Of a stretch of DNA of 37,901 nt, positions 32,105 to 37,901 are shown in pieces (the stretch's first letter is position 1; each line of letters begins with the position of its first letter). Made by a program: the position numbers and the translations under genes. The notes beneath the pieces were generated by a model, which had not been told where the DNA came from, searched no databases, and worked only from the letters and a program-made list of their open reading frames with translations. Location: the NCBI GenBank assembly GCA_050944455.1, contig JBMNRC010000026.1, positions 1 through 37,901 of the forward strand. The letters are read 5' to 3'. Source of the DNA: Anthropogastromicrobium sp050944455 (GTDB lineage Bacteria; Bacillota; Clostridia; Lachnospirales; Lachnospiraceae).

Positions 32105-32281
32105 GCCTCCGCTTTATGCTGACCATCCGGCGGTCAGCCGGCAGCGGTATCCGCAGTGGCCTCCGCTTATGCCGGCCACCCGGTGTTCTGCCGGCAGCGG
32201 TATCTGCGGCGGCCTCCGCTTATGCCGGCCATCCGGCGGTCAGCCGGCGGCGGTATCCGCTTTATGCCGGCCATCCGGCGG
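32105..32281. repeat. GCCGGC-rich tandem repeats between GT2 and polytopic genes
   Basis: Units begin GCCTCCGCTTATGCC and contain GGCGGTCAGCCGGC; starts at 32105, 32159 and 32212, with a shortened unit near 32256, give periods of 54, 53 and 41 bases. The last unit runs into the 3' end of the GT2 gene, supplying its stop codon (GGTCAGCC). They could form several hairpins in the RNA. Confidence 0.85.
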
Positions 32282-33070
32282 TCAGCCGGCAACGATATCC
32301 GCCTGATATTCAAATCCCGTGTTATCTCTGTGCTCCGCGCTGACAAATTTGGCGGGGTTCACGGCATAGCTGCCAAGAAGCTTCAGCACAGTCATCGCCT
32401 GGTTCATCATCTTCACATTGGACACCTGGTCATCCTCGCTCCACCTGATCGGGAAAAACTTCACTTTATGCCTGTAATAGGCCGATCCGAGCACCATGCA
32501 GTAATTGAACATCAGATTGTCCTTATACTTTATGTAGTACTTGTCCCGGAGGATCCGCACCGCGTACATATTCAGCCCGGAACCGAGATCATAGATTTTA
32601 TGCCTGACGACGGCGGAGAACAGAAAGTCATAGACTTTATTTCCGAATGTCCTGAAGCGCGAATAGCCTTCAAGCTCAGAACCCTTCATGAATCTCGCTC
32701 CGAGCAGGCAGTCGTACTGTTTATAAGTTCCATTTTTCAGATAAGGAACAATGTCCTCAATATGTCCCTGGTCATCCCCGTGAAGGACAATAACGTAGTC
32801 AAACCCATGGTCCTGCGCGTACTGAAACGCGACCTTGTGCGATCCGCCCAGCCCATAGTTTTCTCTGTTCCTGAGCAGCCTGAACGGTATGGGAAAATCA
32901 TGCTCACTGATATACTTTTTCACTGTTTCCTCGCCGTTGTCCGTGCTGCGGTTATTAATCACAATCACTTCGGCCAGATACTTCAGCACATCGCCGGTAA
33001 GCTGGTTCAATACCCTGACGATCTGTTTTTCACAGTTATACATCGGGATAAACAGCAGAATCCGATCCAT
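32282..33070 (-). CDS. GT2 glycosyltransferase (DPMS-like)
   Basis: Cytoplasmic-face transferase of 262 residues. It has the GT-A start (LLFIPMYNCEKQIVRVL), the IVINNRSTDNGEE segment and the metal-binding HGDDQG at 97-102, then the acceptor-side RTFGNKVYDFL and SGLNMYAV. It lacks the C-terminal membrane helices of CsbB/GtrB types. The family makes polyprenyl-phosphate sugars from nucleotide-activated sugars; that is the likely role here, feeding the half-transporter pair and the polytopic protein. The start has AGGAGA. The last few codons and the stop fall in a tandem repeat, so the C-terminus may have changed recently. Confidence 0.9.
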   Translation of the reverse strand: MDRILLFIPMYNCEKQIVRVLNQLTGDVLKYLAEVIVINNRSTDNGEETVKKYISEHDFPIPFRLLRNRENYGLGGSHKVAFQYAQDHGFDYVIVLHGDDQGHIEDIVPYLKNGTYKQYDCLLGARFMKGSELEGYSRFRTFGNKVYDFLFSAVVRHKIYDLGSGLNMYAVRILRDKYYIKYKDNLMFNYCMVLGSAYYRHKVKFFPIRWSEDDQVSNVKMMNQAMTVLKLLGSYAVNPAKFVSAEHRDNTGFEYQADIVAG

Positions 33071-33192
33071 ATGTTTCTCCTATAAAAATAGAAATTCTAC
33101 AGTTCTTTCAGACAGAGCCGCGGGCTGTGAAACTTCCCTATCAGTCCTGTTGTGCACGGGTTATTGTCCGCCGCCGGCCACGTGCTGTTCCT

Positions 33193-33263
33193 CCGCGCGG
33201 CTTCCGCTGCGCCGCTCTGGCAGGGTCTTTGCTGAGCCGCCGCGCGGCCGGCGCCGCGCCGCA
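33193..33263. repeat. 47-bp direct repeat upstream of GT2 gene
   Basis: CCGCGCGGC followed by a similar GC-rich tract occurs at 33193 and 33240, a period of 47. It lies in the 201-base gap between the nucleotidyltransferase and GT2 genes, which holds no other feature. Confidence 0.5.
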
Positions 33264-33271
33264 CCCGGCGG

Positions 33272-33991
33272 TCAGCTCTCGTTGATAAACGCGTTTAGCT
33301 CTTCCGGCGTCCCGAGAACATGAACGCGGTCAAAATCGATCAGGCTGATCTCCACATCCATGCCTTTGCTGATCATATGGTTATACAGCGGCGCCACATA
33401 TTTTTCATTTTTCTCCAGTTTGCGCCCGTCCCCGTAATATTCTTCGTAGACCGACCGGTATAATCCGGCCGATCTGAAGTAATACGCGCCGAGCGTGCAG
33501 TTATCGGAGATCCTCTGCTTCTCCCTGACTTCAACCGCCCTGCCCGCGCTGTCAAGTTTTACAAAGCTCCAGTGGTCCCCGGGCGCGTGAAAGCAGGGGA
33601 TATACCCGTCGCCCCGGATATCCGCGGATTTCAGCACCCCGGACTCCACATAGGTATCGATATTGTAGATCATGATCGATTCGTTGTCATCGCAGTACGG
33701 CAGTGCCATCATCGCAGTGGTCGCCTGCCCGTCGGTCAGATGGTCAAGCTTTACGATCTGAAAATGATCGATTCCGCAGCGCCTGCTCTTTTCCCTGATG
33801 AATTCCTCAGAGTGATCCTCCTCCCTGACGACGAAGATGTACTGCCCCGCAATATCCGAATATCCCGTCAGGCTTTCCATCGACCACTCGAAGAGCGTCC
33901 TGCCTTTCGCTTCGATCATATACTTGGGCCTGTCGTATCCGGCCCTGACAAAGCGGGAACCGAGGCCTCCCATTGTGATGATAATGTTCAC
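33272..33991 (-). CDS. Sugar-type nucleotidyltransferase
   Basis: Transfers a nucleotidyl group (CTP, UTP or GTP type) to a phosphorylated sugar or alcohol. It has 239 residues with the NTP_transferase signature near the start (MGGLGSRFVRAGYDRPKYMIEAKGR), a second conserved Gln/Ala loop (DGQATTAMMA) and the metal-binding Asp in YNIDT. Starts with GTG at 33991, chosen because AAGGGAG lies six bases upstream; the earlier GTG at 34006 has none. It begins 11 bases after the HAD gene stop and so is coupled to it. Which NTP and which substrate are used is not visible; related proteins in capsule loci make CDP- or GDP-linked donors. Confidence 0.88.
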   Translation of the reverse strand: MNIIITMGGLGSRFVRAGYDRPKYMIEAKGRTLFEWSMESLTGYSDIAGQYIFVVREEDHSEEFIREKSRRCGIDHFQIVKLDHLTDGQATTAMMALPYCDDNESIMIYNIDTYVESGVLKSADIRGDGYIPCFHAPGDHWSFVKLDSAGRAVEVREKQRISDNCTLGAYYFRSAGLYRSVYEEYYGDGRKLEKNEKYVAPLYNHMISKGMDVEISLIDFDRVHVLGTPEELNAFINES

Positions 33992-34002
33992 TTCTGCTCC
34001 CT

Positions 34003-34401
34003 TCACTCGGACTTGCTTCTGGAATCCGTACAGATTTTATCCAGTTCTTCCACCGATCTGGTAAGAAACTCATCGGGCCTTACCGTCCTGTCATCGACAT
34101 AAAATCCCTTGTGGCCGGGCCAGGGTTTGCCGTAGATGATCTCGTCATAAGGGATATCCCATTTCTCAAGCCACGCGCTCAGTATCTTCGCCGTATTTTT
34201 GTTGATCAGCCCGATATTTCCATGATAGGAATTCATGTTTCTCGAAGTGAAAAGCACGATCTTCGCGCCGGCGTCGTGATATTCCCTGATTTTGTCCACG
34301 ATGTTGGCGTAAGGCACAAGGTCCTCATACTTTTCTTCTTTGGACTTGATCGGGCACAATGTCCCGTCTATATCAAAGATGAACGTGTAATCCTCATACA
34401 T
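34003..34401 (-). CDS. HAD-family phosphatase of a capsule-type locus
   Basis: A short HAD hydrolase of 132 residues. Motif I is FIFDIDGTL (Asp10, Asp12), motif II FTSRN, the Lys of motif III is in YGKPWPG, and the acidic pair of motif IV is in YVDDRTVRPDEF. No large cap domain is present. It would remove or handle phosphate on an intermediate between the kinase and the nucleotidyltransferase. The ATG at 34401 is used (AAGGAG ten bases upstream); a TTG at 34410 is too close to that site. It overlaps the kinase gene by eight bases and precedes the nucleotidyltransferase by 11. Confidence 0.88.
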   Translation of the reverse strand: MYEDYTFIFDIDGTLCPIKSKEEKYEDLVPYANIVDKIREYHDAGAKIVLFTSRNMNSYHGNIGLINKNTAKILSAWLEKWDIPYDEIIYGKPWPGHKGFYVDDRTVRPDEFLTRSVEELDKICTDSRSKSE

Positions 34402-35857
34402 TTTCTTCAATCTCCTTCAGAATATTGACCGCGTTCAGGATGAACCCGAATACTTTCTGCGGATAATCCATGTGGAGCGGAAGCATCGAAATAAAGAGCG
34501 ACGCCTCATAAAGCCTCACGGAAAGAAAATCGTAGCCGTTCGACTCCGCTTTCTCCCTGAAAATCCGCTTGTATTCCGTGTTGTCAAAGGGAATAGACAG
34601 CTGGTATCCGAAGTTTTCATCAATACTGATGTCGAACATCGCGTTGTTGAAAAAATCGTACAGGCCGCACACGCAATGACTCAGCTTCGCGACGTCATAA
34701 TAGGGGTTTGTCCAGAGTTCTTCCTCCGTCAGGGCGCCTTTGGGATCCACGAATTTGAGCATTTTCGTCGACCTGTTGTACAGCGCGTTCGCGAAGCCCG
34801 GGTCGCCGTGCCCGATCACGCTCTCCATTTTGTATGAGGTCTTTTTCTCAACTTTCTCCTTCAGGTCCAGATACCATTGATAGATGTCGTCGATTGACCT
34901 GATTCTGTCCTGATTGGACAGAAGAACCGCTATCCGCGCGTATTTCGGGTTCGCCTTGAGTTTTTCAATTCTTTGGGAGACTTTATCTACATAAAGCCGC
35001 CTGCTGACGCTCTCATACTGTTCCCTGGATACCGGCCTGGAAGGCCTTTCGTTCAGGAAATAGAAATACCTGTCCATCAGCTCCGAAAATTCTTCGGTAT
35101 TTATAGAACCATGGACCCACCTGATCGCGATGTCCGGCATATGAAGCCGTTCCATGGCATAGCTGGCTTCGGTATCCGTCTCCCGGTAATCGAAGGGAAG
35201 GACGAACCATCTCTGCATGTTTTCAGGGAGAAGATGATAAAAGGTATACTCGCTTTTGATCTTTTTCTTGTCCGTCGAGTTCTTTCTCAGGATATAATCG
35301 TCTCCCCTGAGCGAATTGAAATATCTCGAATCGAAATTGCCGGTGATGCACTGAATGAAATTGCTGACGTCCCCGATGTACAAAAGGCCTTTGTCCAGGC
35401 TGATCGTGCCGTGTTCCGTCTCGTCCAGCACATCCGCGAATTTCTGCCTGCCGGCCAGGCGCCTGAGAAACGCCGCGTAGGATTTCCGGTCGGGAAACAT
35501 CAGCGCGGCAGTCTGCCTGTCATAAGCCACACGCACAGTATCCGTGATGTAGGGGAGTTTTTTATAGGTCAGCGCGATCTCATCGTCATCTGACACCACA
35601 AAATCGGAAAAGCAGTGGATCACGTGAATGTCCTCATCGTCCGACATCCCAAGACTGTCAGCAAGCTGTTCCAGGTCATAGGCATTGTTGACGGTTCTGA
35701 CGCTGATGTCTCCGAAGATATTCCGGATACTCTCCCTGAAGTACTGTTCCAGCGGTTTCCTGCGCACCACGACATTGCCGAAACCCCTTGAACCGATGAT
35801 TTCGCGGATGATCTCGTTGGGCTTTACCGAATTGTCATAAATCACAGTCTGTTTCAT
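34394..35857 (-). CDS. APH/choline-kinase-like kinase with N-terminal extra domain
   Basis: 487 residues. Residues 1-185 form an unassigned domain. From about 190 the protein resembles aminoglycoside/choline kinases: the ATP hinge SYAMERL (about 232-238), the catalytic Brenner loop GHGDPGFANALY (Asp352, Asn357) and the metal-binding Asp371 (KFVDPKG). A Lys at 190-200 could be the ATP-binding Lys. It would phosphorylate a small alcohol, amine or sugar. The start at 35857 has AGAAGG; it overlaps the previous gene by four bases (ATGA) and the next by eight. Position beside a nucleotidyltransferase recalls LicA/LicC, which activate choline, but substrate is unknown. Confidence 0.82.
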   Translation of the reverse strand: MKQTVIYDNSVKPNEIIREIIGSRGFGNVVVRRKPLEQYFRESIRNIFGDISVRTVNNAYDLEQLADSLGMSDDEDIHVIHCFSDFVVSDDDEIALTYKKLPYITDTVRVAYDRQTAALMFPDRKSYAAFLRRLAGRQKFADVLDETEHGTISLDKGLLYIGDVSNFIQCITGNFDSRYFNSLRGDDYILRKNSTDKKKIKSEYTFYHLLPENMQRWFVLPFDYRETDTEASYAMERLHMPDIAIRWVHGSINTEEFSELMDRYFYFLNERPSRPVSREQYESVSRRLYVDKVSQRIEKLKANPKYARIAVLLSNQDRIRSIDDIYQWYLDLKEKVEKKTSYKMESVIGHGDPGFANALYNRSTKMLKFVDPKGALTEEELWTNPYYDVAKLSHCVCGLYDFFNNAMFDISIDENFGYQLSIPFDNTEYKRIFREKAESNGYDFLSVRLYEASLFISMLPLHMDYPQKVFGFILNAVNILKEIEENV

Positions 35858-36768
35858 GATTGCCTTCTTTTCCTGATCGCTGCCGCCGCTGCCAGAACAA
35901 GGCAGAAAGCCAGGCAATTGACTACAAACAAGAAATTGCTGTAATTCAGGTTGCCATAAATAATGTCTGACAGATACTGGCCGACCATATGATTGCTGGA
36001 CCGGAACAGCCCGGCGATCTCGATAATCCAGGCCAGAAGCGAAAGGGCATACAGAGTCGCTATTCTCCCGTGAAGGATACCGCTCATCTGCCGGTATATC
36101 TTTGCCGCCCTGTCCAATAGTTCAAGGCCGCGCAGGGTATGCCGGGAGGTCTTGTTATAGATCAGGAAATGATTCCAATAGGTGTAAAACGGTTTGAAGA
36201 TCACGTAAACAAAGATGACCAGGAAAACAATTACCGCGAACAGGAGGTATACGCTGTTTACGTCTATTTCCCCGGCCAGGGAAAAGATCACGATGATCGT
36301 CAGCAGCGCCGCCGTATCGACAAATCTGTCCGTTATCGCGTACACATATCCCAGCGGATACGAGCCGATCAGCCTGTCCAGGTCATAGCCGCGGTAAATT
36401 TCCCCCGCCTTGAACGGGATGAGCATATTTACTGACGCGGTTTTGCAGAACTGCAGGACAAAATCCCAGAAGGAAAATTCATTGCCGAACATCAGGATAT
36501 AAAGCCGTATCAGTTTTACTGTAATGACACAGGCTGCGCAGACCGCGACCAGCGCCAGCCCCCGGCCGGCAGTCCTCAGATCGGACAGATCGACCCTGGC
36601 AAATAATCGGATAAAGAAAAACAGTGAAACGGCTGCCGCCGCAATATCAATGATCAGTCCCGGCCTGTCTTTTCTGTCCGCCGGTCTGTCTTTTCTGCCC
36701 GCTGTCCTGTCTTTTCTATCTGCCGGCCTGTCTTTTCTGCCCGCTGTCCTGTCAGACTCACTCGCCAT
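35854..36768 (-). CDS. LPG synthase/AglD-like flippase-domain membrane protein
   Basis: 304 residues: a short basic N-terminal tail of 14-residue repeats (TAGRKDRPADRKDR), then about seven or eight helices of the lysylphosphatidylglycerol_TM/UPF0104 family (marks: FKAGEIYRGYDLDRL and YAITDRFVDTAAL). Members act as lipid flippases (MprF) or glycolipid-related proteins (AglD). No aminoacyl-transferase domain is fused. The ATG at 36768 is chosen for its GAGG six bases upstream; the frame runs further with weaker sites. First gene of the glycan operon, behind the promoter at 36881-36909, and overlaps the kinase gene by four bases. Confidence 0.85.
   Translation of the reverse strand: MASESDRTAGRKDRPADRKDRTAGRKDRPADRKDRPGLIIDIAAAAVSLFFFIRLFARVDLSDLRTAGRGLALVAVCAACVITVKLIRLYILMFGNEFSFWDFVLQFCKTASVNMLIPFKAGEIYRGYDLDRLIGSYPLGYVYAITDRFVDTAALLTIIVIFSLAGEIDVNSVYLLFAVIVFLVIFVYVIFKPFYTYWNHFLIYNKTSRHTLRGLELLDRAAKIYRQMSGILHGRIATLYALSLLAWIIEIAGLFRSSNHMVGQYLSDIIYGNLNYSNFLFVVNCLAFCLVLAAAAAIRKRRQS
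36661..36754 (-). repeat. In-frame 42-bp repeats at the N-terminus of the AglD-like gene
   Basis: The RKDRPADRKDR-type tail is encoded by alternating 21-base units, giving a 42-base period. The repeat extends the positively charged cytoplasmic tail. Confidence 0.8.
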
Positions 36769-36880
36769 ATTCAACCTCATCAACCCCATAGCGGAACTTT
36801 CCAGCAGGAAAGCGCCGGGTAGTAAGGGCCTTTCGGGGCCCATATCATCCGCTGCTTACATCCATGAAAGGTTTACATAA

Positions 36881-36909
36881 ATAGTAGTCTGAATTGATTT
36901 TTTTTTCAA
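36881..36909 (-). promoter_or_regulatory. Predicted promoter of the glycan operon
   Basis: TTGAAA, 17 bases and TACTAT stand on the minus strand, preceded by an AT-rich stretch. Start near 36874, with a leader of about 105 bases to the AglD-like gene. Confidence 0.55.
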
Positions 36910-36995
36910 CTGTTAGTTATATGACAATGGAAGAAAGCGGACTTTATCCATATGAAAAGAGGGACGCCCATCACGGCGCGCCTCTTTCTCCAAGT

Positions 36996-37040
36996 AAAAA
37001 ATCCCCGTAAAACCTTGGAAATACAGGTTCCGCGGGGATT
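36996..37040 (-). terminator. Intrinsic terminator upstream of the glycan operon
   Basis: AATCCCCG and CGGGGATT pair, with an inner AACCT/AGGTT stem, followed on the minus strand by six T. It insulates the operon from upstream transcription. Bases 37041-37255 hold no gene; a CCTGTATTT element occurs twice (37020 and 37070 region). Confidence 0.75.
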
Positions 37041-37255
37041 CGCGCGGTTATTCCGGTTCAATTCCCTGTAAATACAGGAGACACAGAAAGTCACTCCCCT
37101 TTTTCTCATCACTCTCTCCATTCCTCCGCTCTGTAATCAGGCGGCAGAAGAATCTCCGGGTTGTTACGCGGATCAATAATTCGGCAGGAAACCTGCGGCA
37201 TTTATCCTGCTGAACAATTTTCCAAAATCAGGGTCTATTGATTTTGGATCAGGCT

Positions 37256-37466
37256 ATCGAGGAGGGGGGATTAACCCCCGTCCTCTCACAATGTGAAGTT
37301 TCTGTTCGTCAGGCCAGAGGTTTGCCCCCGGGTTAGCAGGTTCCCCGGATCCGGCTTCCTTCGGATTCCATCTCGCGATGGACACCCTTGCCTTCAGCTA
37401 TGCCCTTCCCGCCGCCGGGCGGACTCTGGACTTACACCAGTAAGAAACGTGCGCCGCCTGGCGCAC
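37256..37466 (-). mobile_element. Group II intron remnant with both ends, no reverse transcriptase
   Basis: On the minus strand the segment opens with GTGCGCC (37466), the usual group II 5' end. Domain I phrases follow, as I know them from bacterial group II introns: GTAAGTCCAG, AAGGGTGTCCATCG, GATGGAATC, GAAGGAAGCCGG and CTGACGAACAGAAAC. The text then passes to GAGAGGACGGGGGTTAATC and CCCCCTCCTCGAT, which look like the domain VI hairpin and the 3' end. Domains II-V and the RT/maturase gene are absent, so the element is an internal-deletion remnant of 211 bases and cannot move or splice by itself. It stands just downstream of a terminator and a T-run, a common target of class C introns, though class is not established. 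Confidence 0.7.
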
Positions 37467-37499
37467 GATAAAAAATTTGCCACAAGGGCGATTTTACCG

Positions 37500-37540
37500 A
37501 AAAAAGAGGCTGTCGCACTTTTTAATGCAACAGCCCCTCT
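37500..37540 (-). terminator. Intrinsic terminator of the BMP-type gene
   Basis: AGAGG..CTGTTGCA and TGCGACAGCCTCT form a stem with small bulges, followed on the minus strand by six T. It lies 36 bases after the stop codon. Confidence 0.85.
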
Positions 37541-37575
37541 GCTTATTTTATGGAATTTTCGTACCTGCCCCGCTT

Positions 37576-37901
37576 TTATTCAGCCGCGGTCTCGGTCTCA
37601 GCCTCTTCGTCGGAATCCTCCGGGTCGAGCTCATAAACGTCGCCGTACTGCGCCTCGAAGTCTTCCTTCGTCTTCGGAACCACAATGTCTCCATCGATGA
37701 TGGCCTGCTTTGCCTCCTCAACCTTCTCCAGAACGTCGTCGGCAATGTTGTCGGTGGTCGGAGCGATGTCCACGCCGCCCATAGCCAGGTCGTAGGTGAC
37801 AACGCCGGACTCCAGCGTTCCCAGGATCAGCTTCTTGACGCTGTCATAGCAGCCGTTGTCGACTCTCTTCATCGCGGAGGTCAGAACGGTCTCCGGAGCG
37901 A
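37576..37901 (-). CDS. BMP-family (PnrA-like) substrate-binding lipoprotein, C-terminal part
   Basis: The last 107 or so residues of a gene that begins beyond the window. The segment APETVLTSAMKRVDNGCYD and the following TYDLAMGGVDIAPTTDNI are typical of the basic membrane protein/PnrA family, the binding proteins of nucleoside ABC transporters. The end is an acidic tail (DPEDSDEEAETETAAE). Binding of nucleosides would fit with the uridine salvage genes elsewhere in the window, though they are not adjacent. It is followed by its own terminator. Confidence 0.82.
   Translation of the reverse strand, partial: APETVLTSAMKRVDNGCYDSVKKLILGTLESGVVTYDLAMGGVDIAPTTDNIADDVLEKVEEAKQAIIDGDIVVPKTKEDFEAQYGDVYELDPEDSDEEAETETAAE

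Noticed and set aside
36906..37121. 71-codon minus-strand frame with ATG and a nearby GGAGG
   Set aside because: It spans the intrinsic terminator at 36996-37040, the ribosome site is too close to the first ATG, and the peptide is basic and Cys-rich with no family resemblance.

Overview
The window looks like a chromosomal segment of a moderately GC-rich Firmicute, most likely Clostridia of the Lachnospiraceae type. The grounds are the gap-pgk-tpiA glycolytic order, AGGAGG-type ribosome binding sites, sigma-A-like promoters (TTGACA/TATAAT), lipoproteins and signal peptides of Gram-positive style, a YesM/YesN two-component pair beside a sugar ABC transporter, and secreted Thr/Glu-rich and SpaA-domain surface proteins. 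All protein genes but one (26240-27772) lie on the minus strand. The placement is inferred from gene content and style only.

Layout from low to high coordinates. 113-2443: a secreted NlpC/P60 protein with SpaA-type repeats, cut off in its third SpaA domain at the window edge, behind a promoter and an attenuator-like leader. 2944-3165: an HPr-like protein without the phosphorylatable histidine. 4070-7368: gap, pgk and tpiA with a good promoter and three stem-loops. 7611-7883: a Thr-rich lipoprotein. 8077-14656: a YesN-type regulator, a YesM-type kinase, two sugar permeases and their binding protein. 15115-18570: uridine kinase, uridine phosphorylase and a PepF-type oligopeptidase in one transcription unit. 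18919-19485: an unknown protein. 19806-21208: a Fur-family repressor with a metal-exporter-like membrane protein behind a doubly operated promoter. 21697-22728: a tandem class II aldolase-like protein. 23088-27772: two divergent secreted proteins sharing an 800-base regulatory region with three TAAGAT-like direct repeats.

28283-36768 is the most interesting region. It is one minus-strand block of eight genes: an AglD/MprF-type membrane protein, an APH-fold kinase, a HAD phosphatase, a nucleotidyltransferase, a GT2 transferase, a very large polytopic GT-C-like protein and a pair of SMR-type half-flippases. Together they could make, activate, lipid-link, flip and transfer a substituent onto a surface polymer. 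This resembles the known three-component GT2/flippase/GT-C glycosylation systems but carries its own donor-synthesis enzymes. The role is inferred.

37256-37466 is a group II intron remnant with both ends but no reverse transcriptase. 37576-37901 is the 3' end of a BMP-family (PnrA-like) binding-protein gene.

A recurring theme is short tandem duplication. Arrays of 45-47 bp period occur both between genes (near 8992, 11027, 14925, 33193) and in-frame inside genes (1763-1897, 24381-24500), with related arrays of 7, 20, 42, about 54 and 60 bp elsewhere. No tRNA, rRNA, CRISPR array or complete insertion sequence was recognised.
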